The notes under the pieces were generated by a model. That model was not told the DNA's origin. It did no database searches and saw only the letters and a program-made list of their open reading frames with translations. The position numbers were made by a program, and so were the translations under genes. Source: Thioclava sediminum (lineage in GTDB: Bacteria; Pseudomonadota; Alphaproteobacteria; Rhodobacterales; Rhodobacteraceae). Taken from it: 64,000 nucleotides of DNA. Below are positions 8,792 to 18,068 of the stretch, in pieces (within the stretch, counting starts at the first letter, position 1; the number at the start of each line of letters is the position of its first letter). The DNA is taken from assembly GCF_002020355.1 (NCBI RefSeq), contig NZ_MPZV01000001.1, positions 186,001-250,000 on the forward strand, given 5' to 3'.

Positions 8792-10525
8792 TCAGGCGGT
8801 CGCCTCGACCTCCAGTTCCAGCTCCTCGATCATCGCATCGCGCATGACGAATTTCTGCGGCTTGCCCGAGACCGTCAGCGGCAGGCTGTCCTTGAACCGG
8901 ATCACCGCCGGAACCTTGAAATGCGCGATCTCATCGCGGCAGAACGCGCGGATAGCATCTTCGGTCAACTCGGCGCCGTTGCGCGGCACGATCCATGCCG
9001 CGACGATCTCGCCGAACTTGTGATCCGGGATGCCGAAGACCTGCGCCTGACTGATATCGGGATGGGTGTAGAGGAACTCCTCGACCTCGCGCGGATAGAC
9101 GTTCTCGCCACCGCGCACGATCATGTCCTTCACCCGGCCGGTGATGTTGCAATAGCCCTCGCTGTCGATCCGGGCGAGATCGCCCGTATGCATCCAGCCG
9201 TCCGCATCGAGCGCCTCATCCGTGCGCTCGGGCTCGCCCCAATAGCCGCACATGACCGAGTAGCCGCGCGTCAGCAGCTCGCCCTGCTCGCCCACATTGG
9301 CAAGCGAGCCATCCTCGCGCACGATCTTCACCTCGAGATGCGGCTGCACCAGCCCGACCGAGGAGACGCGTTTCTCCAAAGGCGTATCGGTGGCCGACTG
9401 GAACGAGACCGGCGCCGTCTCGGTCATCCCGTAGGCAATGGTCACTTCCGACATGTGCATCTTCGACTGCACCTGCTTCATCACCTCGATCGGACAGGGC
9501 GCGCCCGCCATGATGCCGGTGCGCAGCGAGGACAGATCGTGGTTCGCGAAATCGGGATGTTCCAGGATCGCGACGAACATGGTCGGCACGCCGTAAAGCG
9601 CGGTGCAGCGCTCGGCGGCGACACATTCCAGCACACTCTGGGGATCGAAGCCCTCACTGGGGACGACGATGGTCGCGCCCTTGGTGACGCAGCCCAGCGT
9701 GCCCATCACCATGCCGAAGCAGTGATAGAACGGCACCGGGATGCAGACGCGGTCCTGCTCGGTCGCCAACATCGCGTGGGTCACGAAATGCGCGTTGTTG
9801 ACGATGTTGCGATGGGTCAGCGTCGCGCCTTTCGGCGACCCGGTCGTACCGGAGGTGAACTGGATGTTGATCGGCTCGTTCGGGTCGAGATGTTCGGTGA
9901 TCGGATCGAGCGCGCTGCGGTCCTGCGCCTCGCCCAGCGCCTCGACATCCGAGAAGCGATGGCATCCGGGATGCTGGGTCTCTCCCAGAGTGATGATGTC
10001 GCGCAGGTCGGGCAGTTTCATGGTTTCCAGCTGTCCGGGCTCACTCTTCTCAAGCTCCGGCAGCAGGCGCTGGATCATCGACAGGTAATCCGAGCTCTTG
10101 AAGGTCTCCGCCAGCACCAGCCCCCGGCAACCGGTCTTGCGTAGCGCGAATTCCAGCTCGTGCAGACGATAGGCCGGGTTGATGTTCACGAGGATCACCC
10201 CGATCCGCGCCGTCGCGAATTGCGTCAGCAGCCATTCCGAACGGTTGGGCGACCAGATGCCGAGCCGGTCGCCATGCCGCAGACCGAGCGCGAGCAGACC
10301 GGAGGCGAGCCGGTCGACCCGTTCCGCGAATTCCGCCCAGCTCCAGCGGATCCCTTCCGAGGTGAAGATGGCAGCCTCGCGATCGGGCCAGCGCGCGGCG
10401 GTGCGCTTCAACACGGCCGGGATCGTATCCTCGATCAGCGGGGTATCGGTCGGTCCGGCGACATGGGCCAGACCGCGTTTCGGGGCCACACCGAGTTCAG
10501 GGTGCGGGTTCGTCTCGCTATGCAT
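8792..10525 (-). CDS. AMP-dependent acyl-CoA synthetase (medium/long-chain fatty acid or aromatic acid CoA ligase)
   Basis: A 577-aa ANL-superfamily ligase. It carries FTSGTTGSPKGATLTHRN (adenylation P-loop, about residues 204-221), YGMTETAPVSF (A5) and the C-terminal GRVKDMIVRGGENVYPREVEEF hinge with a late catalytic Lys near SGKPQKF. It resembles FadD-type enzymes that activate fatty acids as CoA thioesters. The start at 10525 is fixed by CCTCCTC (complement) a few bases upstream. A 26-bp palindrome 66 bp upstream looks like a TetR-type operator, suggesting induction by an acyl ligand. Confidence 0.9.
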   Translation of the reverse strand: MHSETNPHPELGVAPKRGLAHVAGPTDTPLIEDTIPAVLKRTAARWPDREAAIFTSEGIRWSWAEFAERVDRLASGLLALGLRHGDRLGIWSPNRSEWLLTQFATARIGVILVNINPAYRLHELEFALRKTGCRGLVLAETFKSSDYLSMIQRLLPELEKSEPGQLETMKLPDLRDIITLGETQHPGCHRFSDVEALGEAQDRSALDPITEHLDPNEPINIQFTSGTTGSPKGATLTHRNIVNNAHFVTHAMLATEQDRVCIPVPFYHCFGMVMGTLGCVTKGATIVVPSEGFDPQSVLECVAAERCTALYGVPTMFVAILEHPDFANHDLSSLRTGIMAGAPCPIEVMKQVQSKMHMSEVTIAYGMTETAPVSFQSATDTPLEKRVSSVGLVQPHLEVKIVREDGSLANVGEQGELLTRGYSVMCGYWGEPERTDEALDADGWMHTGDLARIDSEGYCNITGRVKDMIVRGGENVYPREVEEFLYTHPDISQAQVFGIPDHKFGEIVAAWIVPRNGAELTEDAIRAFCRDEIAHFKVPAVIRFKDSLPLTVSGKPQKFVMRDAMIEELELEVEATA

Positions 10526-10590
10526 GATTTCCTCCTCTGACACCCCATCGCCGGCAAATTGGGCCAACGATCCTCCATGGGGGCGCTCAT

Positions 10591-10616
10591 ATTAAATGAA
10601 CGATGGTTCATTTAAT
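10591..10616. promoter_or_regulatory. TetR-type operator palindrome upstream of acyl-CoA synthetase
   Basis: Perfect inverted repeat with 11-bp arms ATTAAATGAAC and GTTCATTTAAT around a GATG spacer. It lies in the promoter region of the acyl-CoA synthetase at 10525 and about 150 bp upstream of the small gene at 10767. Its core TGAAC-N4-GTTCA matches the palindrome at 18755-18770, beside a TetR gene. Confidence 0.75.
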
Positions 10617-10766
10617 GCAACCCTAAAGCGTCGAGACAAGGAAATCCTGCGCTGCTCGCGAAACCGTGTTCGAGACGGTGATCGCCGCGGAGCCCAGCAA
10701 AACCTGACGACTCGCCGCGTTTCTGCTATAATTGATGAATGTCGAATCTTCTGGGGAGGAGAGAGA

Positions 10767-11072
10767 ATGCGACCGGAACTCACGACGCGCCGCCGCGCCT
10801 TGCGTCTTGCGTTCGAGCGGTACATCGAGGCGGACAGAGCGTGGCGAGACGCGCTTGTGGCCTTGAACGACTGGTTTCCGCCGAGTGCGAACCGTCGTCC
10901 GGGAATGATCGGAAATCCGGGTTCACCGATACGGCGGCTCTATGACGCGCGCAGCCGGGCGCTGGTGCGCCTCGAGGTCACGCAGGTCAAGCTGGCCACC
11001 GCGAAACGACGGCTGGCAGAGCGCCGCGCGCGCGAGCTGCCGCCCGTGTTTCTGATCGGGCCTCCCTGCTGA
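10767..11072 (+). CDS. small basic hypothetical protein
   Basis: A 101-aa protein starting MRPELTTRRRALRL behind a very strong GGGGAGGAGAG ribosome binding site. It is rich in Arg and Ala, predicted mostly helical, with a second half (YDARSRALVRLEVTQVKLATAKRRL) that could form a coiled coil. No domain is recognised. It stands alone between the acyl-CoA synthetase promoter and the amidohydrolase gene. The good ribosome site and codon use favour a real gene. The function is unknown. Confidence 0.6.
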   Translation: MRPELTTRRRALRLAFERYIEADRAWRDALVALNDWFPPSANRRPGMIGNPGSPIRRLYDARSRALVRLEVTQVKLATAKRRLAERRARELPPVFLIGPPC

Positions 11073-11260
11073 CAGCAATGCGCCGCGTTTAGGCGACGTC
11101 CCTTCAAAGTCACGGCGGAAGCGCGTTTCCGTCCTTGGGGGTGCTTGTCATTTCCCCAAGGCTGACGCAGCTTCGCAACGGGCAGCACCGGACGAGTAAC
11201 GGTGCGGCGGGGTCCGACTCGCGCCTATAGCCCCGATACGCCCCTTCTCTGGAGAGCTTC

Positions 11261-12184
11261 ATGAGCAGTTTCGTCACGATCACCCACGAGGATTGCCTCG
11301 GCCACGACACCGGGCCTCATCATCGCGAGCGTCCGTGGCGGCTGGAGACGGTGCGCGGACTGATCGACGAGATGGAGCTGCCCGTCATCGAGGCGCGCGA
11401 GGCCAATGACGAGGACCTCCTGCTGGGCCATGATCCGGCCTATCTCGAAGCGCTCGAAGAGGTCTTCGCGCGGCAAGAGCATGCCGATCTCGACTCGGAC
11501 ACCCATGTCTCGCCCGGGTCGCGCCGTGCGAGCCGTCTGGGCGCGGGCGGTGCCTTGCAGGCGGTCGATCTTGTCCTCTCGGGCGAGGCCAAGCGCGTCT
11601 TCGTGGCGACCCGCCCTCCGGGGCACCATGCGACGCGGACGCGGGCGATGGGGTTCTGCATCTATGGCAATACCGGGCTTGCGGCGCTGCATGCGCTCGA
11701 ACGGCATGGCCTTTCGCGCGTCGCGGTGCTCGATTTCGACGTGCATCACGGCAATGGCACGCAGGATATCCTCTGGGACGAGCCGCGCAGCCTGTTCATC
11801 TCGTCGCATCAGGAACCCAAATCGCTCTGGCCGGGCACCGGGGCGCGCTCGGAGACGGGCGCGCATGACAACGTGCTCAACCTGCCGCTGGCCAGCGGAA
11901 GCGGCGCCTCCGAGATGAAGGTGGCCTGGGAGGACGGGCTCGCGCGGCTCGAGGCGTTCAAGCCCGAGCTGATCATCGTCTCCGCCGGGTTCGACGCGCA
12001 TCGCGAGGACGATATCTCCGGGCTGCTCTGGACCGCGGGCGATTACTGGTGGCTGACCAATGCGATCCGGAGCGTCGCGCGCCGCTGTTGCGAGGGTCGC
12101 ATCGTCTCCTGTCTGGAGGGCGGCTATAACCCGACCGCGCTCGCGGAAGGCGCTGCGGCTCATCTCGAGGCCTTGGCGCGCTGA
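11261..12184 (+). CDS. class II histone deacetylase-like / acetylpolyamine amidohydrolase family protein
   Basis: A 307-aa arginase/deacetylase-fold enzyme. Motifs include RPPGHHATRTRAMGFC (active-site His pair, about residues 123-138), AVLDFDVHHGNGTQDI (zinc-binding Asp and His) and SAGFDAHRED (second metal Asp). Bacterial members remove acetyl groups from polyamines or other small amines rather than histones. A GGAGAG site precedes the ATG. The following gene is on the same strand 63 bp away and may be cotranscribed. Confidence 0.9.
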   Translation: MSSFVTITHEDCLGHDTGPHHRERPWRLETVRGLIDEMELPVIEAREANDEDLLLGHDPAYLEALEEVFARQEHADLDSDTHVSPGSRRASRLGAGGALQAVDLVLSGEAKRVFVATRPPGHHATRTRAMGFCIYGNTGLAALHALERHGLSRVAVLDFDVHHGNGTQDILWDEPRSLFISSHQEPKSLWPGTGARSETGAHDNVLNLPLASGSGASEMKVAWEDGLARLEAFKPELIIVSAGFDAHREDDISGLLWTAGDYWWLTNAIRSVARRCCEGRIVSCLEGGYNPTALAEGAAAHLEALAR

Positions 12185-12247
12185 TATCCCGGGACGCGAC
12201 AGGCCGGGTCCGGTCCGCTCCCCCCGAAAGACAAAGGCAGGCACGAG

Positions 12248-13237
12248 ATGGCACGTAACCGCTACTATTCCGGCCCGGTCACGGACCATTTCGACGGCGA
12301 GCGGTTTCACCCGCATGGCCAGCCCTCTACCGACCGCTCCTTTCGCGACATTCTCAAATGGCACCGCGAGGGTCAGCGGGCGCGCTGGCCCAAGCATGTC
12401 CCGGTCGAGCCGAACATCCCGCCCGCGCGTAGCGACGCGGCGCGGGTGACCATGGTCGGGCATGCCTCAGTTCTCATTCAGGTCGCGGGGCTCAACCTGC
12501 TGACCGATCCGGTCTGGTCGGAGCGCGCGAGCCCGCTGCGCTTTGCCGGGCCCCGACGGGTGACCGCGCCCGGTATCGCCTTCGACAACCTCCCGCCCAT
12601 CGACGCGGTTCTGATCAGCCATAACCATTACGACCATCTCGACACCTTCACTTTGCGCAAACTGCATAAGCGTCACCGCCCGAAGATGGTGATGCCGCTG
12701 GGCACGGATGCGACGGTGCGAAAAGCGGTCCGCGGGGCACAGATCGAGACCGGGGATTGGCATGACCGGATCGCGCTGACTTCCGAGGTCTCGGTCACGC
12801 TGACGCCTGCGAACCATTGGTCGGCGCGCGGGCTCGGCGACCGGCGCATGGCGCTCTGGAGCGGGTTCTGGATCGACACGCCGCAGAGCCGGATCTGGTT
12901 CGCGGGCGATACCGGCTATGGCGACGGGGCGCTCTTTCGCGATATCCGCGCCCGGCACGGCGCGCCCGACATCGCGGTGATCCCGATCGGGGCCTATGAG
13001 CCGCGCTGGTTCATGCATCCCCAGCATGTCGCGCCCGAAGAAGCCGTGCGCATCTTCACCGATATCGGCCCCAAACAGGCGCTTGGCTGTCATTGGGGGA
13101 CGTTTCAGCTGACCGACGAGCCGCGCGAGGAGCCGCCCGCGCTGCTGGGTCAAAGCCTCGCAGCCTCGGGGATCGCGGCGGAGCGCTTCCTCCCCTTCGC
13201 CCCGGGCGAGGTCTATCTGGCACCCTCCACGACCTGA
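12248..13237 (+). CDS. metallo-beta-lactamase-fold hydrolase, NAPE-PLD-like
   Basis: A 329-aa enzyme with the metal motif SHNHYDHLD (about residues 121-129), a GDTGYG metal Asp and a late CHWGTFQL His. The combination with PARSDAARVTMVGHASVLIQ and the internal LTDPVWSERASP is typical of the N-acyl-phosphatidylethanolamine phospholipase D-like branch. Bacterial members act on phospholipid or N-acyl substrates, or are of unknown role. The call to fold and branch is strong; the substrate is inferred only from similarity of motifs. Confidence 0.88.
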   Translation: MARNRYYSGPVTDHFDGERFHPHGQPSTDRSFRDILKWHREGQRARWPKHVPVEPNIPPARSDAARVTMVGHASVLIQVAGLNLLTDPVWSERASPLRFAGPRRVTAPGIAFDNLPPIDAVLISHNHYDHLDTFTLRKLHKRHRPKMVMPLGTDATVRKAVRGAQIETGDWHDRIALTSEVSVTLTPANHWSARGLGDRRMALWSGFWIDTPQSRIWFAGDTGYGDGALFRDIRARHGAPDIAVIPIGAYEPRWFMHPQHVAPEEAVRIFTDIGPKQALGCHWGTFQLTDEPREEPPALLGQSLAASGIAAERFLPFAPGEVYLAPSTT

Positions 13238-13301
13238 GCGCATTGCCCTGACGCGACGCAGAGCCACGTCAGCGTTGACGGGTTGGTCTTCCCTAAATAT
13301 A

Positions 13302-13317
13302 AAACTGACGTCAGTTT
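13302..13317. promoter_or_regulatory. perfect palindromic operator before TetR gene
   Basis: The 16-bp sequence AAACTGACGTCAGTTT is its own reverse complement and lies 20 bp upstream of the GTG start of the TetR gene at 13338. That placement suggests autoregulation of the TetR/CoA ligase/enoyl-CoA hydratase operon. Confidence 0.75.
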
Positions 13318-13337
13318 CATTTTTTGGGAGCCGGAAC

Positions 13338-14015
13338 GTGTCCCCCACTCTCGCAAATGCGTCGCAGGACGCCGCCGTGTTCTCTTTTCCGGAGCATCTT
13401 GCCACGACCAGCGCCGGACGCCCGAAGGGAGAGCGCACCCGCGCCCAGCTGCAGATTGCCGCCTGCAAGGTTTTGCAGGACAGCGGGCCGCAGGGCCTGA
13501 CCGTCGCGGAAATCTGCAAGGAAGCCGGCGTCTCGAACGGCACGTTTTACCTTTACTTCAAGGATCGTAACGCCCTGCTCGACAGCCTGTTGCGCGACTT
13601 CGTGGCCTTCCTCCAACTGGCGATGAGAGCGGCGAGCGAGCGCGAGGGCCATGATGCGCCGCGCGCGGCGACCCGCGCCTATCTCCGCCTGTTCGAACAA
13701 AATAGCGGTTTGATGCGCAGCTTGATCCACCCGACCGACGGCTTCCCCGAGGCGCAGGCGGCGTTTCAGACGCTGAACCGGGAATGGATCGAGGCGGTGG
13801 TCGCCTCCGTGGAACGCAGGCAGCGGCAGGAGGGCAAGACGGCACCCCCGCACGACGAATTGCTGCGCCGCGCCTATGCGCTGGGGGGCATGGTCGACCA
13901 ATACCTCTCCAACCTTCTGCTGGCGAAGGACCCGGCCGTGATAGAGATATCGCAGGATCGCGATGCGGTGCTGGAGACGCTCTCGCTGCTCTGGGACCGG
14001 GGGATGACGGCATGA
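13338..14015 (+). CDS. TetR family transcriptional regulator
   Basis: A 225-aa regulator with a canonical TetR helix-turn-helix (LTVAEICKEAGVSNGTFYLYF, about residues 58-78) and a helical ligand domain. I prefer the GTG at 13338, with GGGAG upstream, over the ATG at 13275, because the latter would place a perfect 16-bp operator inside the coding region. The stop overlaps the ATG of the CoA ligase gene (ATGA), so the regulator is the first gene of the operon it probably controls. The ligand is likely an acyl-CoA or aromatic acid. Confidence 0.88.
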   Translation: MSPTLANASQDAAVFSFPEHLATTSAGRPKGERTRAQLQIAACKVLQDSGPQGLTVAEICKEAGVSNGTFYLYFKDRNALLDSLLRDFVAFLQLAMRAASEREGHDAPRAATRAYLRLFEQNSGLMRSLIHPTDGFPEAQAAFQTLNREWIEAVVASVERRQRQEGKTAPPHDELLRRAYALGGMVDQYLSNLLLAKDPAVIEISQDRDAVLETLSLLWDRGMTA

Positions 14016-15316
14016 GCACCATTCCTCGCGCCGAAAAACTCTCCCGCGCGGAGCTGCAGCCCGAGATCGAACGCCGCTGGCAGGCTCAGCGCGCCCATGT
14101 CGCCGCGCATTCTGCCTTCTACCAAAGGCTCTGGCAGGGACGCGGGCCGCCCGAAGATCTGCGAGACCTGCCCGAATTGCCTCTCTCGGACAAATCGCAA
14201 CTGCGGATCTCGCAGGCCGAGCATCCGCCCTTCGGCGACTACCTCGCCGCCACGCGCAGCACCGCCAACCGCCTGCATCGGACGTCTGGCACCACCGGTC
14301 AGGCGATGAACCTCGCCCTGTCGGCCCGCGACGCGTTGGTGACGCAGGAGGTCGGCGGGCGCTGTCACCGCTCTGCGGGGCTGACGCCCGAGCATACGGT
14401 GGTGCATTGCCTGAATTACCAGATGTGGATGGGCGGGCTGACCGATCACATGACGCTGGAGGCGACGGGCGCACTGGTCGTGCCGTTCGGCGTCGGCTCG
14501 ACCGAGCTGCTGATCCAGACGATCCGCGAGGTCGGCATCACCGCGATTTCCTGCACGCCCTCCTATCCGTCCGTGCTCGAACGGGTCATCGCCGAGAAAC
14601 ATCCCGGACTGACGCCGCGCGATCTGGGCCTCAAGCTGGGTCTGTTCGGGGGCGAGCCGGGGCTCGACGACCCCGCCTTCCGCGCCCGCCTGCGCGAGAC
14701 CTGGGGGATGGAGCCGCGCAACGCGAATTACGGCGTCTCGGACGTCTTCTCGAACTTCGCGGCGGAATGCCCGCATGACACGAAGCTGCATTTCATGGCC
14801 GCCGACGTGCTGCATCCCGAGCTGATCGACCCCGATACCGACGCGCCGATCCCGCTGGAGGCCGGGGCGCGCGGCGAATTGGTTCTGACCCACCTCGTGC
14901 GCGACTGCCAGCCGCTGGTGCGGTTCCGCACGGGCGACATCATCACCATCGGCGAGACCGAGCCCTGCGCCTGCGGCTGCACCGGGTTTCGTTTCTCGGT
15001 CGTCGGGCGCTCCGATGACATGGTGGTCGTGCGGGGCCTCAACATGTTCCCCTCGATGGTCGCCGCCGTGCTCAACGAGATCCCCGAGCTTTCGGGCGAC
15101 TACCGCATCACGCTCGACACGCCCCCGCCCTATGACACGCTGCCGGTCAGCGCCGAACTGGCGGAAGGCGTGCACGCGACGCCCGATCTGGCGCGCAAGG
15201 TAGAGCAACGGATCAAGTCGAAACTGGGTGCAACGGCGAGCGTCACCCTGCTCCCGGCCCACAGCTTCCCGCGCACCGAGGGCAAGACCAAACGCGTCAT
15301 CCGGAGTTTCCAATGA
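14012..15316 (+). CDS. phenylacetate-CoA ligase family (PaaK-like) AMP-binding enzyme
   Basis: A 434-aa ligase of the shorter PaaK branch. It has the adenylation loop HRTSGTTGQAMNLALS (about residues 90-105), an FGGEPG segment, and a cysteine-rich CACGCTGFRF insert, as in many PaaK-like enzymes that bind zinc. The C-terminal domain carries GRSDDMVVVRGLNMFPS. It converts an aromatic or other carboxylic acid to its CoA ester. It overlaps both neighbours by 4 bp, so it is tightly coupled to the TetR gene and the enoyl-CoA hydratase, which may act on its product. Confidence 0.87.
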   Translation: MSTIPRAEKLSRAELQPEIERRWQAQRAHVAAHSAFYQRLWQGRGPPEDLRDLPELPLSDKSQLRISQAEHPPFGDYLAATRSTANRLHRTSGTTGQAMNLALSARDALVTQEVGGRCHRSAGLTPEHTVVHCLNYQMWMGGLTDHMTLEATGALVVPFGVGSTELLIQTIREVGITAISCTPSYPSVLERVIAEKHPGLTPRDLGLKLGLFGGEPGLDDPAFRARLRETWGMEPRNANYGVSDVFSNFAAECPHDTKLHFMAADVLHPELIDPDTDAPIPLEAGARGELVLTHLVRDCQPLVRFRTGDIITIGETEPCACGCTGFRFSVVGRSDDMVVVRGLNMFPSMVAAVLNEIPELSGDYRITLDTPPPYDTLPVSAELAEGVHATPDLARKVEQRIKSKLGATASVTLLPAHSFPRTEGKTKRVIRSFQ

Positions 15317-16074
15317 GCCATTTCAGCTACGACACCGTCCTGAGCCAGCTTGGCGCCAAGGGCGTGCGCACCATCACCCTCAACCGCCCTGAGCGTCTCA
15401 ACGCGATGAACCGTCAGCTGGTCGCCGATGTCGCGCGCGCCTTTGAGGACGCCAATGCCGACCCGGCCACCAAGGTGATCATCTTCACCGGGGCGGGCAA
15501 AGCGTTTTGCGCGGGCGACGACCGCAAGGCCCATACCCATCCCGAGACCGAGGAAGAGGCGCGCGAGATCGTGCACGCGATCCAGCGCGCGACCCACGCG
15601 ATTACGCTGGGCGCGAAGCCGGTGGTCGGCGCGATCAACGGCTGGGCCGTCGGCGGCGGCTTGGAATGGGCAATCAATTGCGACTTCCCGATCTGGGCCG
15701 AAAGCGCCAAGGGCTTCTTCCCCGAGGTCTCGCTGAACCTCTTCGTCACCGGGGCCGTCACCTCGCTCCTGCCCGCGCTGGTCGGGCTGAACAAGGCGCG
15801 CGAGATGCTGATCTTCGGCGACCGGTATTCGGCGCAGGACATGGGCGAGATCGGATTGGCCTGGAATGTGGTCGACGATGCCGCGCTGATCGCGGTGGCC
15901 GTCCAGACCGCCGAACGCCTCGCCGATCTTCCCGTCCTGTCGGTGCGCGCGATGAAACGCGTTCTCAATCACGCCGCGGTGCCGGACCTGCACCGGGCGC
16001 TGGAGCTCGAGACCGATGCCACGGTCGCGGGTTTCCTCGACCCGGAGACGACGCGGCGCGTGACCGAGTTCTGA
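15313..16074 (+). CDS. enoyl-CoA hydratase/isomerase (crotonase) family protein
   Basis: A 253-aa crotonase-fold protein. The oxyanion-hole segments are FTGAGKAFCAGDDRK (about residues 58-72) and INGWAVGGGLEWAI (about 102-115). Substitution of the usual catalytic Glu pair region by FFPEVSLNLFVTG leaves hydratase versus other crotonase chemistry open. It starts within the stop of the CoA ligase gene (ATGA). The ligase-hydratase pair suggests degradation of an unsaturated or aromatic acid side chain. No dehydrogenase or thiolase follows, so the pathway must be completed elsewhere. Confidence 0.9.
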   Translation: MSHFSYDTVLSQLGAKGVRTITLNRPERLNAMNRQLVADVARAFEDANADPATKVIIFTGAGKAFCAGDDRKAHTHPETEEEAREIVHAIQRATHAITLGAKPVVGAINGWAVGGGLEWAINCDFPIWAESAKGFFPEVSLNLFVTGAVTSLLPALVGLNKAREMLIFGDRYSAQDMGEIGLAWNVVDDAALIAVAVQTAERLADLPVLSVRAMKRVLNHAAVPDLHRALELETDATVAGFLDPETTRRVTEF

Positions 16075-16225
16075 TCTGCGCGAGCAGAAGCTTTTTCAAA
16101 CCCCGTCACTTATTGGGATTGCTTGCTTGTGGTGACCGGAGCGAAGGGTCAGATTGAGGGCGGCGGACATCCGTGTGTCGCGCCCCGCTTTCGGGGCAAC
16201 CGCACGGCGGAAAGAGAGGGATGAC

Positions 16226-17302
16226 ATGAGCTGGTCCTATTCAATCGGCAAGATCGGCGGCACGGTTCTCAAGGTGCATGTCACCTTCGTCCTGCTGATC
16301 ATCTGGATCACCGCCTCGGCCTGGGCGGCGGACGGGCCGCAGGCGGCGCTGATCAACATGCTCTTCATCCTGTCGGTCTTCGCCTGTGTCGTGCTGCACG
16401 AATTCGGCCATGCGACGATGGCGGCCCGGTTCGGCGTGCGCACCCCCGACATCACCCTTCTGCCGATCGGCGGGCTGGCGCGGCTGGAGCGGATCCCGGA
16501 AAACCCCAAGCAGGAAATCCTGATCGCGGTGGCAGGTCCTGCGGTCAATGTGGTGATCTTCCTGATCCTGACGATCTTCCTTGGCGGCAGCGGCTGGCTG
16601 AGCGACCTGCAATCGCTCGACAATCCAGGCCAAAGCTTCTGGGGGCGGCTCGCGCTAGTGAACGCGCTTCTCGTAGCGTTCAACCTGATCCCCGCCTTCC
16701 CGATGGATGGCGGACGGGTGTTTCGCGCGGCACTTGCGATGTTCATGGACCGGGTGAAAGCCACGCAGGTCGCGGCGCGCACCGGGCAGGTCATCGCCGT
16801 GCTCTTTGCCTATTGGGGGCTGACGAGCGGCAACCCGATCCTCGTACTGATCGCGGCGTTCATCTTCTTCGCGGCCGGGGCGGAAAGCTCGGATGCGGCG
16901 ATGCGTGGTCTGGCCCATCGTTCGGCCGCGCGGGACGCGGTCATCACCTCCTTCGTGTCGCTGACGCCGGACGATACGCTCGACACCGCCGCACAGGCGA
17001 TCCTGCACAGCTCGCAATCGGAGTTCCCCGTGCTCACACCGGCGGGACAGTTCGTCGGCTTCGTCACCCGCGAGAGCGTGTTGGCCCGGCCCGACCCTGA
17101 ATTCCGCCAGCGCCCCGTTTCCGAGATCATGTTCGACAATGTGCCCGTCGTGTCACTGAAGACGGGGATGGACGAAGTGCTCGACGCGTTCGCGAAAGGG
17201 CGTATTCCGGCCGTGGCGGTGATCGGCAAGACCGGCAATTTCGTGGGCTTCATCAATCGCGAGAATATCGGCGAGTGGTTCATCCTCGCCCGCGGCAGCT
17301 AA
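16226..17302 (+). CDS. site-2 protease (M50) with CBS domains
   Basis: A 358-aa integral membrane metalloprotease. The zinc site is VLHEFGHATMAARFG (about residues 58-72), and NLIPAFPMDGGRVFRA supplies the third ligand Asp. Six hydrophobic segments are followed by two CBS domains (about residues 235-350) that may sense adenine nucleotides. This layout is the M50 subgroup distinct from RseP, which has PDZ domains. The ATG at 16226 follows GAGAGGG; an upstream in-frame ATG at 16154 lacks conserved sequence. No sigma/anti-sigma pair lies nearby, so the substrate is unknown. Confidence 0.9.
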   Translation: MSWSYSIGKIGGTVLKVHVTFVLLIIWITASAWAADGPQAALINMLFILSVFACVVLHEFGHATMAARFGVRTPDITLLPIGGLARLERIPENPKQEILIAVAGPAVNVVIFLILTIFLGGSGWLSDLQSLDNPGQSFWGRLALVNALLVAFNLIPAFPMDGGRVFRAALAMFMDRVKATQVAARTGQVIAVLFAYWGLTSGNPILVLIAAFIFFAAGAESSDAAMRGLAHRSAARDAVITSFVSLTPDDTLDTAAQAILHSSQSEFPVLTPAGQFVGFVTRESVLARPDPEFRQRPVSEIMFDNVPVVSLKTGMDEVLDAFAKGRIPAVAVIGKTGNFVGFINRENIGEWFILARGS

Positions 17303-17323
17303 GACGGGCGCTCGCTCTCGGCC

Positions 17324-18064
17324 CTAGAGATAGACCGACAGCCCCCGCCAGCCTGCCAGCACCGCCGAAATCGCCATGACCACGATGGCGATCGTCCGGT
17401 ACTGCGTGTTGTCGAGCCGCGCGAAGGCAGCCGTGCCCGCCCATGTCCCCAGAGCCAGCGCGGGCACCGAGACCAGCGTCAGCCAGAGCGCATCGCCATT
17501 CACCGCGCCCGCCCAGATCAGTCCCGGCGTGGCCAGCAGCGAGGCCACGAAGAAGAACAGAAGCAAAGAGGCCCGCGTCTGCACCGCCGTGGTGCCCGCG
17601 CCCAGATAATAGGCCACCGCAGGCGGCCCCGGCATCGCGGCCAGTCCGGAAAACGCTCCCGAGGCCACGCCCGCCAACAGCGCGAGCCCACCATGGGGAT
17701 GCGGGCGCGCAGGCTTGTAGCGCAACAGCAGCGCCAGCCCCGCCAGCACGGCGAGCGCGATCATCACCCGCGCGGCATCGGCGCTGACGGCGGTGAGCGC
17801 GAAAATCCCGACCGGAGTGCCCACAATCGCGCCCAGCGACAGCCGCGCGAGCGAGGGTTTGTGCACATGCCCGTGCAGGGTGAAAAGATCGCGGCACCCG
17901 ACCACGACCTGCAGCAGCACCGCCAGCGTCACCGCCTCGATCGGCGGCACCATCAGCGAGACGATCGGGACCGCGGCCAGCGCGAAGCCGAACCCCGCGA
18001 TGCCGCGCAAGAAAGCCGAGAAGAACACGGCGGTGATGACCAGCAGGGTCGTTGTGCTCAGCAT
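17324..18064 (-). CDS. TauE/SafE family permease (putative sulfite/organoanion exporter)
   Basis: A 246-aa membrane protein with about eight hydrophobic segments and the TauE/SafE pattern AFLRGIAGFGFALAAVPI near its N terminus and GVASGAFSGLAAMPGPPAV in the middle. Members export sulfite, sulfonates or other small anions. Its ATG lies only 4 bp after the stop of the upstream TetR gene, so the two are probably one transcript with the TetR gene first. The transporter may therefore serve the pathway of the divergent flavin monooxygenase operon. Confidence 0.85.
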   Translation of the reverse strand: MLSTTTLLVITAVFFSAFLRGIAGFGFALAAVPIVSLMVPPIEAVTLAVLLQVVVGCRDLFTLHGHVHKPSLARLSLGAIVGTPVGIFALTAVSADAARVMIALAVLAGLALLLRYKPARPHPHGGLALLAGVASGAFSGLAAMPGPPAVAYYLGAGTTAVQTRASLLLFFFVASLLATPGLIWAGAVNGDALWLTLVSVPALALGTWAGTAAFARLDNTQYRTIAIVVMAISAVLAGWRGLSVYL

Positions 18065-18068
18065 CCGG

